Assembly (NCBI GenBank): GCA_051746985.1
Contig: JBNJFP010000015.1
Location: 5,000 to 68,999 of the forward strand
From: Fodinibius sp051746985
GTDB lineage: Bacteria > Bacteroidota > Rhodothermia > Balneolales > Balneolaceae
Direction: 5' to 3'
DNA length: 64,000 nt
Shown: positions 34,984 to 43,063 of the stretch, one piece after another
Position numbering within the stretch: the first letter of the stretch is position 1
Layout: every line of letters begins with the position of its first letter
Program-made: the position numbers and the translations under genes
The notes under the pieces: generated by a model
Told to the model about the DNA's origin: nothing
Database searches by the model: none
What the model saw: only the letters and a program-made list of their open reading frames with translations

Positions 34984-35805
34984 ATGACTCATAGCAATAC
35001 ATGGTTATCATTTCTTTTTAAAAAGAGTTTCACCACCACATTTGTATTTTGGATATTTTTCGTAGTTGGAATTTCGACCGACCTGGCGGCGCAAAATCTT
35101 TTTAAGGATGGTAAAAAACTCTATGAACAGCGCCATGCCAATGCAAACTCTTACCAAGCCGACTCCACAAATATCAATAAGGCCATTGGCCTATTACAGG
35201 CCGCACTGGAAAAAAACATTAAACCAGAAGAATCAGCTATTTATCTGCTTCGGTCCTATTATTTTAAAGGGGTTTTTACCGATCTACCGCAAAATCAACA
35301 AAAGGAGGTATTCCGAAAAGGCCGGGCACTGGGAGAAAAAATGATGGACCGATTTCCGGATTCTGTTCCCATAAAATTTTGGTATGCCGCCAACGTGGGT
35401 CGTTGGGCAGATGTTCACAGCTTTGCCCGGGCTGCTACCAGTGGCATCTCAAAAAAGCTGCGTGAGGTATGTGAAGACATCATTACAAATGATTCTACTT
35501 ATCAGGGGGGCGGTGGTTATCGTATTTTAGCACAAGTGCACTTTTATTCCCCTAACATTCCAATTATTATGGGCTGGCCGTCGAAAGACAAAGCGTTCGA
35601 GCTTATCAAAAAGGCCATGAAGATTGATCCCAACCACCCCAGCAACCGAGTACTATATGCGCAGCTTTTATTGGAATTTGATCAAAAAAAGGACGCACGG
35701 GATGAACTTTTAATGCTTAATCGCATGACGCCCCGAGAAACGCATATTGTTGAAGATCGTTACGTTCGGCACCGTGCTGATCAGCTACTGGAAGAGCATT
35801 TTTAG
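34984..35805 (+). CDS. Exported TPR-type protein, TAtT-like
   Basis: 273 aa. The N-terminus has a long hydrophobic segment (about 18-36) ending in DLAAQ, a signal peptide or anchor. The rest is helical with tetratricopeptide-like pairs (AIGLLQAALEKNIKPEESAI; AFELIKKAMKIDPNHPSNRV). The middle segment GGGGYRILAQVHFYSPNIP resembles the TRAP-transporter-associated TAtT family. No TRAP permease is adjacent, so a role in transport is only a suggestion. Its stop is directly next to the stop of the converging 115-aa gene. Confidence 0.65.
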   Translation: MTHSNTWLSFLFKKSFTTTFVFWIFFVVGISTDLAAQNLFKDGKKLYEQRHANANSYQADSTNINKAIGLLQAALEKNIKPEESAIYLLRSYYFKGVFTDLPQNQQKEVFRKGRALGEKMMDRFPDSVPIKFWYAANVGRWADVHSFARAATSGISKKLREVCEDIITNDSTYQGGGGYRILAQVHFYSPNIPIIMGWPSKDKAFELIKKAMKIDPNHPSNRVLYAQLLLEFDQKKDARDELLMLNRMTPRETHIVEDRYVRHRADQLLEEHF

Positions 35806-36153
35806 TTATTGCAATAAACCGAACACAAAGCGAATCACTTCTTTAGTCAAATCTTCCTCAGTAATTCTTCCGTTTACCTCACCTTCTGCGATGGTAAGTG
35901 CTCCCTGATACGAAAACTCAATTTGTTGTTCCCTATCTTCGGTATCACTTATGGAAAGTTCGACTTGGCTTTGTCGATGGTTTGGGGACTCCCATCCCGA
36001 TACCGAAACCGAAAAATCAAGCATGGGATCTTTGAATCCGCCTCCGGTATCAATAGCAGAAAATTCCAAATCAATGACATGTTTATCCGTTAACGGAATA
36101 TTTTGCCCGTCAATTTTAAATTTATCAAGTGCCGCCTTCGTCTGAATTTTCAT
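35806..36153 (-). CDS. Unknown 115-aa protein
   Basis: Not recognised. The sequence is mainly beta-strand like, acidic and soluble (VIDLEFSAIDTGGGF; VELSISDTEDREQQIEFSYQ), with no signal peptide and no cysteine. It converges with the TPR gene with no intergenic bases (stops at 35805 and 35806). The closing helix TKEVIRFVFGLLQ is short. Reasonable start and composition support it as a gene; role unknown. Confidence 0.6.
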   Translation of the reverse strand: MKIQTKAALDKFKIDGQNIPLTDKHVIDLEFSAIDTGGGFKDPMLDFSVSVSGWESPNHRQSQVELSISDTEDREQQIEFSYQGALTIAEGEVNGRITEEDLTKEVIRFVFGLLQ

Positions 36154-36222
36154 TTGTTAGGTGAGTTGCGTTACTTTCTGCGGAACCCAATAATAGGCAA
36201 GCTGAAGATTTTTTAAAACAAA

Positions 36223-36381
36223 ATGAAACAAAAAGAATGTCCCGGCTGTGCAGTCCAAGTTGATGCCGATGCAGAAGTATGTCCCATTTGCGGCTATGAA
36301 TTTCCGAGTCAACCAATGCACATCCAAATCGCCGCTTGGGTAATGATTATCCTGATATTGCTATATTGGGTAGTGTTTTGA
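36223..36381 (+). CDS. Small zinc-ribbon protein with a C-terminal membrane segment (52 aa)
   Basis: 53-codon frame. CPGC (about 6-9) and CPIC (about 20-23) form a compact zinc ribbon of the zinc-ribbon_2/UPF0547 type, followed by a hydrophobic segment (about 34-52, AAWVMIILILLYWVV) that anchors the protein at its end. This N-in, tail-anchored layout is common in small bacterial proteins of unknown role. It is divergent from the 115-aa gene. No clear Shine-Dalgarno is seen, so expression is less certain. Confidence 0.75.
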   Translation: MKQKECPGCAVQVDADAEVCPICGYEFPSQPMHIQIAAWVMIILILLYWVVF

Positions 36382-36524
36382 TTTTATCCGCAGTTCTAAA
36401 TCAATCAGATTTTCATTTAATCCTTATCGATATCCCGTCACACCGCTTCATCTTTTACCCGTAAGATACTCTTGGGTTGGAATAAGAATAAATCGAAAAT
36501 TATACGGAAAACATTACTTAATAA

Positions 36525-36548
36525 TATTGCCCCCTTTTGGGGGCAATA
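36525..36548 (-). terminator. GC-rich hairpin after the ScyD-like gene
   Basis: TATTGCCCCC-TTTT-GGGGGCAATA is a 10-bp perfect stem, 20 bases past the stop of the ScyD-like gene. The U-tract on either side is weak, so termination efficiency is uncertain. Confidence 0.6.
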
Positions 36549-36567
36549 AATTTGATTATATAGAATG

Positions 36568-37788
36568 TTAATTGACTTCGATAACCTCAGCCAAGCCTGG
36601 AATCAGGGCATTTTTAGTCGCCCAGAGGGTCCCGTCCTTACCAAAGGTAATGGCAGTAAGGATTGGGATATTCGTAGCCACTTCGCTGCAGGATGTTGTC
36701 CCAAGATTGCAGGAGTTTATTGTGCCTCCTACCAGATCTGCAGGACCTAAAATTTCTACTGCAAACCAGCTCTGCTCATCAATCTCCGCAACATGAAGGT
36801 TGCCATAAGAATCAAACGCGAGGTCAATAATTGAGGTAAAGCCCCCATCGAAAACTTTCTCACAATCCGGACTAGATCCACACATTGCTCCTGAAGCATC
36901 AGGAGAGATCCGCCAGATATTGGATACATTAGTCGGTGCGGGGAAACCCTTAAGCTCTCCCACATAGAAGTAACCGTCAGGCCCTATCGCGATGCTGGTC
37001 GGTACAGATTGTGTAGGAATCATGTTGGGCAAACCACAAAGATCAGCTCCTGATTCAGGGCAACCGACAAGTTCTTTGACATTGGCTGTTGATACCAGCT
37101 CATTAGGAAATACTGCAACAACCTCAACATTCCCTTTATTATCTATTTTTAGCAGATCATTGCCTCCGGCATCCACAACGAGGGCAGCGTTGCCTCCAAG
37201 CGATTGAACGTCAAAAGGATTGGAATCTATAAAATCTTCTCCATCGGGATTGTAGGCTTTCTCAAATTCAAAGAGATCAACAATCATGTTACTGTTGCCC
37301 TTTGATGTTCTGTAAAGTGCCTGGCCGGTATCTTCACCGGGTTCTCCCGTCAATCCCTCCAAAGCCCACATTGCACTGCGTCCAATCGGGCTCATGTCTG
37401 AGATCCCGGGTAAAGAAATCTCTGTTGTTCCATCGAGGGTAGCAATGCCTGCACCAGCATCGGCAACAAGAATATCCCCATTAGGCGCTGTTGCTAAGCC
37501 AAAAAGTGGACTGGCAAACCCGTTCTCACTTGAGGCTTGAAAACTTTTGGACTTATAGGCGTTTGTCATACCTGTAAGATTGGCAAAGTTCTCACTACTA
37601 AGAATGGTTTGTGGACTAATCTCCAATGATGAAGCAAGTTCATCATAAACAGAAGGATCTTCTGTCGGCGTTACACCGTTATCAGTACACGCTACAACCA
37701 AAAAAGCAAGGCAGAAAATAAAGATATGGAGAATATCTCCCTTGTTTATTTTACCATACAAGCTACTGGATAGACTGGAATTTTTCAT
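36568..37788 (-). CDS. ScyD/ScyE-family beta-propeller lipoprotein
   Basis: 406 aa from the ATG at 37788, which has GAGAGGT at good spacing; a longer frame from 37842 lacks this. The signal peptide ends in a lipobox (FLVVAC). The remainder has NHL/six-bladed propeller repeats such as ATAPNGDILVADAGAGIATL, VPTSIAIGPDGYFYVGELKG and IDLAFDSYGNLHVAEIDEQS, the pattern of ScyD/ScyE-like proteins. In cyanobacteria ScyD and ScyE sit in the scytonemin pigment cluster, but the wider family has unknown roles and no scytonemin gene is present here. Paired cysteines (CPESGADLCG; CGSSPDC) suggest disulfides outside the cytoplasm. Confidence 0.82.
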   Translation of the reverse strand: MKNSSLSSSLYGKINKGDILHIFIFCLAFLVVACTDNGVTPTEDPSVYDELASSLEISPQTILSSENFANLTGMTNAYKSKSFQASSENGFASPLFGLATAPNGDILVADAGAGIATLDGTTEISLPGISDMSPIGRSAMWALEGLTGEPGEDTGQALYRTSKGNSNMIVDLFEFEKAYNPDGEDFIDSNPFDVQSLGGNAALVVDAGGNDLLKIDNKGNVEVVAVFPNELVSTANVKELVGCPESGADLCGLPNMIPTQSVPTSIAIGPDGYFYVGELKGFPAPTNVSNIWRISPDASGAMCGSSPDCEKVFDGGFTSIIDLAFDSYGNLHVAEIDEQSWFAVEILGPADLVGGTINSCNLGTTSCSEVATNIPILTAITFGKDGTLWATKNALIPGLAEVIEVN

Positions 37789-38111
37789 CTTTGACCTCTC
37801 TACTTTAATTCGTATTAACTTAATCGTAGGGGTCGTCACCAATCTAAATAGATGAGAATAAAATATAATCTATAAAACTCTATAAGTCATTGATTTTATT
37901 TGATTTATACAAAAACCTTTTGAGGCAATGATGAAAATACAACTATCAAAATTCCATGAACCGATAGTGATTCTAATTTCGCCTATTAGCTGTTCAAGCA
38001 CCCGTCGGTAAGGTCAGTTATTTGCTCACCTTTTTGGGTTGAAGAGCATTCTCGATAACAATTGGTGCGCATATCGCCACATAGCAAACAGAAAGGCACT
38101 TTTAAAACAAA
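37789..38111. other. Gene-free stretch upstream of the ScyD-like gene
   Basis: AT-rich region between the ScyD-like start and the tRNA-Pro terminator. It should contain the ScyD-like promoter (an AT-rich TATATTTT lies about 80 bases upstream of its ATG). The frames crossing its right half run through the tRNA-Pro gene and look spurious. I see no other gene. Confidence 0.4.
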
Positions 38112-38151
38112 AAGGCCTTTCAACAGCTTATTTAAGCTATCAAAAGACCTT
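38112..38151 (-). terminator. Terminator after tRNA-Pro
   Basis: On the minus strand an 18-bp stem (AAGGTCTTTTGATAGCTT with its partner, three to four G-T wobbles) around a 4-base AAAT loop ends in TTTTTGTTTT. It begins 5 bases after the tRNA 3' end. Confidence 0.9.
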
Positions 38152-38156
38152 AACAG

Positions 38157-38230
38157 TCGGGACGACTGGATTTGAACCAGCGACCTCACGACCCCCAGTC
38201 GTGCGCTCTACCTGGCTGAGCCACGTCCCG
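38157..38230 (-). tRNA. tRNA-Pro (GGG)
   Basis: 74 nt on the minus strand. Acceptor CGGGACG pairs with CGTCCCG; anticodon stem CACGA/TCGTG around loop CTGGGGG with anticodon GGG; T-arm CTGG-TTCAAAT-CCAG. Discriminator A, no encoded CCA. Confidence 0.95.
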
Positions 38231-38257
38231 ATTATATATCAAAATTTCAAAAAAACT

Positions 38258-38291
38258 TGTTCTACGAAACTCACGTGAACGTAGTAGAACA
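38258..38291. repeat. Palindromic repeat in the tRNA-Pro leader
   Basis: TGTTCTAC and GTAGAACA are 8-bp inverted repeats flanking a centre with the palindrome TCACGTGA. It shares the skeleton ACGAA...CGTAGT-GA with the repeat at 42910-42940 next to tRNA-Gly. It lies between the candidate promoter and the tRNA, so it would be transcribed in the leader. Confidence 0.5.
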
Positions 38292-38308
38292 TCCCGATTA
38301 ATAGTTGC

Positions 38309-38339
38309 TAAAGATAGGATTGTCACCGGCAAAACTCAA
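38309..38339 (-). promoter_or_regulatory. Candidate tRNA-Pro promoter
   Basis: Minus strand: TTG (38339-38337), 20 bases, TATCTTTA (38316-38309). It begins right after the epimerase stop and gives a leader of about 70 bases containing the palindromic repeat. Confidence 0.5.
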
Positions 38340-38340
38340 C

Positions 38341-38742
38341 CTAATCTTTAATGCTTTGGCACAACTCCACAAGTACTCCATTGTTATCTTTGGGATGCAC
38401 AAATGCCACCAGCTTATTGTCAGCCCCTTTTTTGGGTTCATCGTTTAAAATGGAGAACCCTTCATCGCGCAAACGTTTCAACTCAGCACAAATATCATCC
38501 ACCTCAAAAGCCACATGGTGCATACCCTCTCCTTGCTTCGCTACATATTTTGCGATAACCGACTCAGAATCGGTAGCCCCAAGCAGCTCAACTTTGGATT
38601 CACCCGTCTTAAAAAAGGCCGTCTCTACCTTTTGGTCTTCCACCACTTCGCGCTTATAGCACTCGCCATTCAGAAGCTTCTCATAAGTTTCAACCGCTTC
38701 TTCCAAATCATCAACCGCTATACCAATATGATCAATGTGCAT
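38341..38742 (-). CDS. mce: Methylmalonyl-CoA epimerase
   Basis: 133 aa, the standard single vicinal-oxygen-chelate domain pair. HIDHIGIAVDDLEEAVETYE opens the chain with a metal-ligand His; EGMHHVAFEVDDI carries the next His and NNGVLVELCQ the Glu ligand. It interconverts the R and S forms of methylmalonyl-CoA and so follows propionyl-CoA carboxylase (pccB at 27516-29066). The mutase is not in the window. It lies 13 bases after serA on the same strand, so the two may be cotranscribed although their pathways differ. Confidence 0.93.
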   Translation of the reverse strand: MHIDHIGIAVDDLEEAVETYEKLLNGECYKREVVEDQKVETAFFKTGESKVELLGATDSESVIAKYVAKQGEGMHHVAFEVDDICAELKRLRDEGFSILNDEPKKGADNKLVAFVHPKDNNGVLVELCQSIKD

Positions 38743-38755
38743 GACCAGTATGATT

Positions 38756-40357
38756 TTATGATCCGTTGAAAGGAAGACTCACATATTGCAGGGACCGAAT
38801 GCCATCCAGTTCGGTGATTTGCTGTAACTCATCAGCCGTAAGGTGTTTATCCACGGAAACGGCAGTAATAGCATTTTCACCTTTCTTTGTACGTCCCAAA
38901 CTCAGGTTCGCAATATTAATATCCTGATTAGCCAACGCACCACTCACTGAAGCCAACATCCCTGGCTTGTCCATATTTTGATACATAATGATGTCGCCCT
39001 CCAGACGCAACTCAATGCCGAAGCCATCAATTTCTACAATTCGATAATCTTGATCACCAAATACCGTTGCCGAAATCTTTTTGTAATCTGCATCGTCATC
39101 AAGTTTAATCGTAATCAGATCGTTATAGGTTTTTGCCTGGCTGGCCGTTGTTTCACGAATATTCAACCCCCGCTCCTCGGCATAGTGACGCGCATTGATA
39201 AGATTAACCGACTCACTCACATGGTGTTTAAGGATGCCTTTGAGAATGGAATCCGTAAGTACATCGGCAAATTTTGTGCAGGTACCGCTATATTCAAAGG
39301 AAAACTCATTGGCGTGTTCCGGTGCCAGCTGAATGGCCACACTTCCCAGCTTTTCAGCCAACTTAAGATACGGCTGCACCTCTTTATTGGTAATGAGCGA
39401 AATTGACTTCCCATTAAGACTTCCTTTAAAACTTTTCTCCTCAAGAGCATCGGCCATCTGGTGGGCAATCTGCTCGGCCACCTTTTCCTGCGCCTCCTCC
39501 GTTGAGGCCCCCAAGTGCGGGGTAGTAATTATTTGGGGATGCTTAAGTAGCTCGTATAATTCATCGGTGGGCGGTTCCTTGGAATACACATCCAGGGCAA
39601 TGCCATCAACATATCCTTCATCGATAAGCGTATTCAGGTCCTCTTCTTTATAGATTCCGCCCCGGGCACAATTTACCAGGTACATGCCTTTTTTAAGCTT
39701 GTCGGCTTTTTCCATCGAAATCATCCCTTTGGTTTTTTCGGTGAGCGGGGTATGTACCGTCAGAAAATCAGCTTCGCCCAAAAGCTCATCCAGTTCAAGT
39801 AATTCAACACCGAGACTGTCAGCTTTCTCCTGCGAGGCAAACGGATCATAAGCCTTTATTGTCATCTCGAATTCCTTCATCCGCTTGGCTACCTCAGTAC
39901 CAATTTTACCCAATCCTACAATACCGAGCGTCTTATTATGGACTTCCGTGCCCATATACTTTTTCCGATCCCAGCCTCCATTTTTCACTGTATTCACCGA
40001 CTGTGGGATGTTTCTTGCCAAAGCTAAAATCATTCCACATGTATGTTCAGCAGTAGAAATAGTATTACCATCAGGAGTGTTCATCACCAGCACTCCACGA
40101 GCTGTTGCGGCATCAATATCAATATTATCTACCCCAACGCCAGCCCGGCCAACAACCTTAAGATTTTCTGCGGCTTCTAATACTTCCGGCGTTACGTCGG
40201 TAGAACTACGAACGACAATACCATCATACGATTTTATCTCGTCATAAAGCTCCTGTCCACTCAAATTATGATTTCGAACGACCTCGATTCCCCGTTCCTC
40301 AAAAACTTTTTCGCAAAGTTCATCAACGTTGTCTAACAATAAAACTTTAAATGGCAT
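38756..40357 (-). CDS. serA: D-3-phosphoglycerate dehydrogenase, long form with ACT domain
   Basis: 533 aa. The NAD-binding motif GIVGLGKIGTEVAKRMKEFE, the catalytic Arg region (LVNCARGGIY) and the His in TTPHLGASTEEAQ define the 2-hydroxyacid dehydrogenase core (about 1-315). Then come an intervening domain (about 320-450) and a C-terminal ACT domain (about 455-533, IIMYQNMDKPGMLASVSGAL) that usually binds serine for feedback control. It makes 3-phosphohydroxypyruvate, the substrate of serC. engB lies 24 bases upstream on the same strand. Confidence 0.96.
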   Translation of the reverse strand: MPFKVLLLDNVDELCEKVFEERGIEVVRNHNLSGQELYDEIKSYDGIVVRSSTDVTPEVLEAAENLKVVGRAGVGVDNIDIDAATARGVLVMNTPDGNTISTAEHTCGMILALARNIPQSVNTVKNGGWDRKKYMGTEVHNKTLGIVGLGKIGTEVAKRMKEFEMTIKAYDPFASQEKADSLGVELLELDELLGEADFLTVHTPLTEKTKGMISMEKADKLKKGMYLVNCARGGIYKEEDLNTLIDEGYVDGIALDVYSKEPPTDELYELLKHPQIITTPHLGASTEEAQEKVAEQIAHQMADALEEKSFKGSLNGKSISLITNKEVQPYLKLAEKLGSVAIQLAPEHANEFSFEYSGTCTKFADVLTDSILKGILKHHVSESVNLINARHYAEERGLNIRETTASQAKTYNDLITIKLDDDADYKKISATVFGDQDYRIVEIDGFGIELRLEGDIIMYQNMDKPGMLASVSGALANQDINIANLSLGRTKKGENAITAVSVDKHLTADELQQITELDGIRSLQYVSLPFNGS

Positions 40358-40381
40358 GGTAGTAGGTATTAGTATGATTAG

Positions 40382-40975
40382 TTATTTAAATTCAGCAAAT
40401 TCGGTAATAAGGTCCTTTATTTCTCCCATTCCTTTCTTTTCCTTCACCGAACTTACAATAATGGGCACTTCTATATTCATTTCACTTAAAATACGCTTGA
40501 GCCGAAACCTGGATTGCTGCTGTTTATTATAAGTTAGCTTATCCGCCTTGGTCAAAACCACTGCAAACGGCAACCGATTGGTCCCCAGCCAATAAAAGAA
40601 TTCCTCATCTAAATCACTGGGTTTATGGCGTATATCCACCAAGTGTAGCACCAGTCGCAGCGTCGAGCGCTCCAAAAGATAATCACGAATATCACGTCCC
40701 CAGCGTTCCCGCTCTTCTTTGGATACTTGGGCATAGCCAAAACCGGGAAGATCAACCAAAAACAATTTATCATCCACCCGGTAGTAATTCATCTGTTGCG
40801 TTTTGCCCGGTACGTTACTGGTACGGGCCAATCCTTTGTGATTGACCAACGCATTTATCAATGATGACTTGCCCACATTCGACCGACCGGCAAAACAGAT
40901 TTCCGGAAAATAGGGATCGGGGCAAACATCCAGCGAGGGAGCACTGGTTACAAAAGCCGCTTTTTTAAATGGCAT
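40382..40975 (-). CDS. engB: Ribosome biogenesis GTPase EngB/YsxC
   Basis: 197 aa. G1 is GRSNVGKSSLINAL, the switch II region is LVDLPGFGYAQVSKEERERW and G4 is TKADK. These and the length identify EngB, which binds GTP and helps late assembly of the large ribosomal subunit. Its ATG overlaps the purF stop by one base (TAATG), so it is translated by coupling to purF. The ending LITEFAEFK is normal. Confidence 0.94.
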   Translation of the reverse strand: MPFKKAAFVTSAPSLDVCPDPYFPEICFAGRSNVGKSSLINALVNHKGLARTSNVPGKTQQMNYYRVDDKLFLVDLPGFGYAQVSKEERERWGRDIRDYLLERSTLRLVLHLVDIRHKPSDLDEEFFYWLGTNRLPFAVVLTKADKLTYNKQQQSRFRLKRILSEMNIEVPIIVSSVKEKKGMGEIKDLITEFAEFK

Positions 40976-42477
40976 TATATAATTTCGTTTTCCTCTTTTT
41001 CGATACCAAAATTAACCGGTACGGGATAATTCTCTGTAAAGCACGCCGTACAATACCCTTTTGGGGATACATTCGCCTCTTTCACGGCATTGACCAATCC
41101 ATCAGGAGACAAATAGCGAAGACTGTCCACCCCAATTTCTTTAGCCATGGCATCAATATCGCGATCAAAACGGTTGGCCATGAGCTCTTTTGGGGTTGGA
41201 AAATCCATCCCATAATAGCAGGGACTTATAATAGGCGGAGAGCTTACCAAAAAGTGAACTTCAGCAGGGTTGTCACGTTTGATCATATCCACCAAGTACC
41301 GCGATGTGGTTCCCCGCACAATCGAATCATCTACAATAATTACCGAACGTCCTTCGATGACGCCCTGCACAGTGTTAAATTTGGTGCGCACCTTCTGCTC
41401 CCGAGATTTCTGTCCCGGTGAGATAAACGTCCGCCCTACATAGTGATTCCGAATCAATCCGATTTCAAACTTACATTCGCGTCCCAATTTTTGATTCTCA
41501 TGCACATAGCCCAGCGCCGCCGTATTGCTGGAGTCGGGTACCGAAATAACAATTGGCTTTTTGTCGGATGGCGAATTCTTCACAACCTCATCAATGGGAT
41601 GTTCTTTGGCCAGATATTTCCCCAAATTCCGGCGGACCTTATCTACATTTTCGCCAAAAATCTTGCTGTCGGGACGTGAAAAATAAACGTACTCAAAAAT
41701 ACATTGGCTGGTGTCGGTGCCATATTCGGCATTCAGTGAATACGATTCTGGCTGCGAATCGGCCGTGGCATCCTGATCCATTACAAGCACTTCTCCAGGC
41801 TCGATATCACGGATGTATTCGGCATTGATAATATCAAAAGCACAGGTTTCACTGGCTACGCAATATGAGCCATCCACCTTGCCCAGTGCCAGCGGGCGAA
41901 ATCCATTGGGGTCACGTACCGCAATCAGCTTGTTATCGGTAAGCATTACCAGGCTGTAAGCGCCCTCAATTTGTTCAAGAGCGTCCAGCACTTGTTCCAG
42001 CTGCGTTTCTTTTTTGCTATGAGATATCAGGTGCAAAATAAGTTCGGTATCTGATGTGCTTTGAAATAGCACCCCTTCTTCTATAAATCGGTCGCGCAGT
42101 TGTTTGGCATTTGCCAAGTTACCATTGTGACCTATCCCAATATTTCCACTACGATAATGTACCCGAAAGGGCTGTATATTGGCGGGATTTTTTGAGGCCC
42201 CGGTCGTAGAGTATCGATTATGTCCAATGGCAGCTGTACCTTTCAGCTCATTCTCAAACACCTTTTGGTCGTCAAAAACATTTAGAACCAGGCCAAAATC
42301 TCGGTGCGCAGGCATTACCCAACGGTCCTGCTCGTTATCAAAATACGAAGTTACTATTCCTGCTGATTCCTGTCCGCGGTGCTGCAAAGCGTGCAACCCA
42401 TAATAGGTAAGAAGGGCTGCATCGGGATGGTTTTGCATCCCAAAAATACCGCAATAATCGCGTGGCTTGTCGATCAT
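40975..42477 (-). CDS. purF: Amidophosphoribosyltransferase
   Basis: 500 aa. A short propeptide precedes the N-terminal nucleophile Cys9 (DYCGIFG), so self-processing is expected. The glutaminase half has HRGQESAGIV and HNRYSTTG. The phosphoribosyl half has the PRPP loop VIIVDDSIVRGTTSRYLV. Four cysteines at positions matching the Bacillus enzyme (SQCIF, ISPCYYG and YCTAC) predict a 4Fe-4S cluster. It commits PRPP to purine synthesis. A TAATG junction couples it to engB. Upstream are 450 bases with no protein gene, described in the tRNA-Gly relic entry. Confidence 0.96.
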   Translation of the reverse strand: MIDKPRDYCGIFGMQNHPDAALLTYYGLHALQHRGQESAGIVTSYFDNEQDRWVMPAHRDFGLVLNVFDDQKVFENELKGTAAIGHNRYSTTGASKNPANIQPFRVHYRSGNIGIGHNGNLANAKQLRDRFIEEGVLFQSTSDTELILHLISHSKKETQLEQVLDALEQIEGAYSLVMLTDNKLIAVRDPNGFRPLALGKVDGSYCVASETCAFDIINAEYIRDIEPGEVLVMDQDATADSQPESYSLNAEYGTDTSQCIFEYVYFSRPDSKIFGENVDKVRRNLGKYLAKEHPIDEVVKNSPSDKKPIVISVPDSSNTAALGYVHENQKLGRECKFEIGLIRNHYVGRTFISPGQKSREQKVRTKFNTVQGVIEGRSVIIVDDSIVRGTTSRYLVDMIKRDNPAEVHFLVSSPPIISPCYYGMDFPTPKELMANRFDRDIDAMAKEIGVDSLRYLSPDGLVNAVKEANVSPKGYCTACFTENYPVPVNFGIEKEENEII

Positions 42478-42651
42478 TAAGCTTAGTAGTAAGAATTGGT
42501 TTCCAGTGATCAGAAAGTTAATAAAATCAAGTAGTAATTAGTAACATTATTTACCTAATTATTAAGCAAATGCAGATGTGATGCTCTACATGATTCTATT
42601 AAAACTTTCACTGTCTTAAAGAATGGACCTATATCATTCTAAATAAAAAAA

Positions 42652-42675
42652 CTCCTACAGGAAATCCTACAAGAG
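42652..42675 (-). terminator. Terminator of the decayed tRNA-Gly cassette
   Basis: Minus strand: CTCTTGTAGG-ATTT-CCTGTAGGAG with wobble pairs, followed by seven T. It sits past the terminator of the intact tRNA-Gly, so it has no present gene of its own and aligns as the duplicate of that terminator. Confidence 0.7.
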
Positions 42676-42718
42676 CTTATATTTAGAAATCGCTCAAATA
42701 TACTCAATGAGCAAAGGA

Positions 42719-42796
42719 GAGCGGGAGATCCCGACTGGCTCGGGACGGCATCTCGTTGGTTCCAATTGACTTGGGGGGGGACCCCGCAAAGCTACA
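42719..42796 (-). pseudogene. Decayed second copy of tRNA-Gly
   Basis: On the minus strand this keeps TAGCTTTGCGG (D-arm), CCAACGAGA (3' anticodon arm), CCG and TCTCCCGCTC (acceptor and flank) in the same order as the intact tRNA-Gly at 42937-43008. The T-arm is replaced by a different perfect hairpin (CCCGA-GCCAG-TCGGG), and the 5' half is disrupted and carries a run of eight C. It can no longer fold as a tRNA. The palindrome and the terminator that follow tRNA-Gly are also duplicated, at 42686-42718 and 42652-42675. The remaining bases (42797-42869) fold into two small hairpins and hold no gene I can name. A structured small RNA is the alternative reading. Confidence 0.5.
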
Positions 42797-42869
42797 GAAC
42801 GAAGATTGGAGTAAGAAAAGACTCCTGACCCATTGGACGGCAAGACCAGCCGCCCTATGGGAAATAAAA

Positions 42870-42897
42870 AAGCCCTTACAGATAACTGTAAGGGCTT
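42870..42897 (-). terminator. Terminator after tRNA-Gly
   Basis: AAGCCCTTACAG-TTAT-CTGTAAGGGCTT on the minus strand is a perfect 12-bp stem followed by TTTTATTT. Confidence 0.93.
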
Positions 42898-42909
42898 AAA
42901 TTCAATTCT

Positions 42910-42940
42910 CGCTCAACGAAGCCTTGAGCGTAGTTGAGCG
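42910..42940. repeat. Palindromic repeat at the 3' end of tRNA-Gly
   Basis: CGCTCAAC and GTTGAGCG are 8-bp inverted repeats with a 15-base centre; the right arm overlaps the last 4 bases of the tRNA. It belongs with the repeats at 38258-38291 and, decayed, at 42686-42718. Confidence 0.5.
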
Positions 42941-43008
42941 GGAGACCGGATTTGAACCGGCGGCCTTCTCGTTGGCAACGAGATGCTCTACCGCTGAGCT
43001 ACTCCCGC
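42937..43008 (-). tRNA. tRNA-Gly (GCC)
   Basis: 72 nt on the minus strand. Acceptor GCGGGAG pairs with CTCCCGC; anticodon stem TCTCG/CGAGA around loop TTGCCAA with anticodon GCC; T-arm CCGG-TTCAAAT-CCGG. Discriminator T, no encoded CCA. Confidence 0.95.
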
Positions 43009-43063
43009 TAATAGATCAGAATTTCAAAATTTCCTTTGAATTAGTATGCTTTTCAAAGAGTCC

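Noticed and set aside
36568..37788. Scytonemin cluster suggested by the ScyD/ScyE-like protein
   Set aside because: No scytonemin biosynthesis gene is nearby; the family is wider than that pathway.
37986..38278. Short frames on both strands crossing tRNA-Pro
   Set aside because: They translate the tRNA sequence and its terminator, a common false call.
40969..41421. Plus-strand frame of 150 codons opposite purF
   Set aside because: purF is certain on the other strand; the frame has biased, non-protein-like composition.
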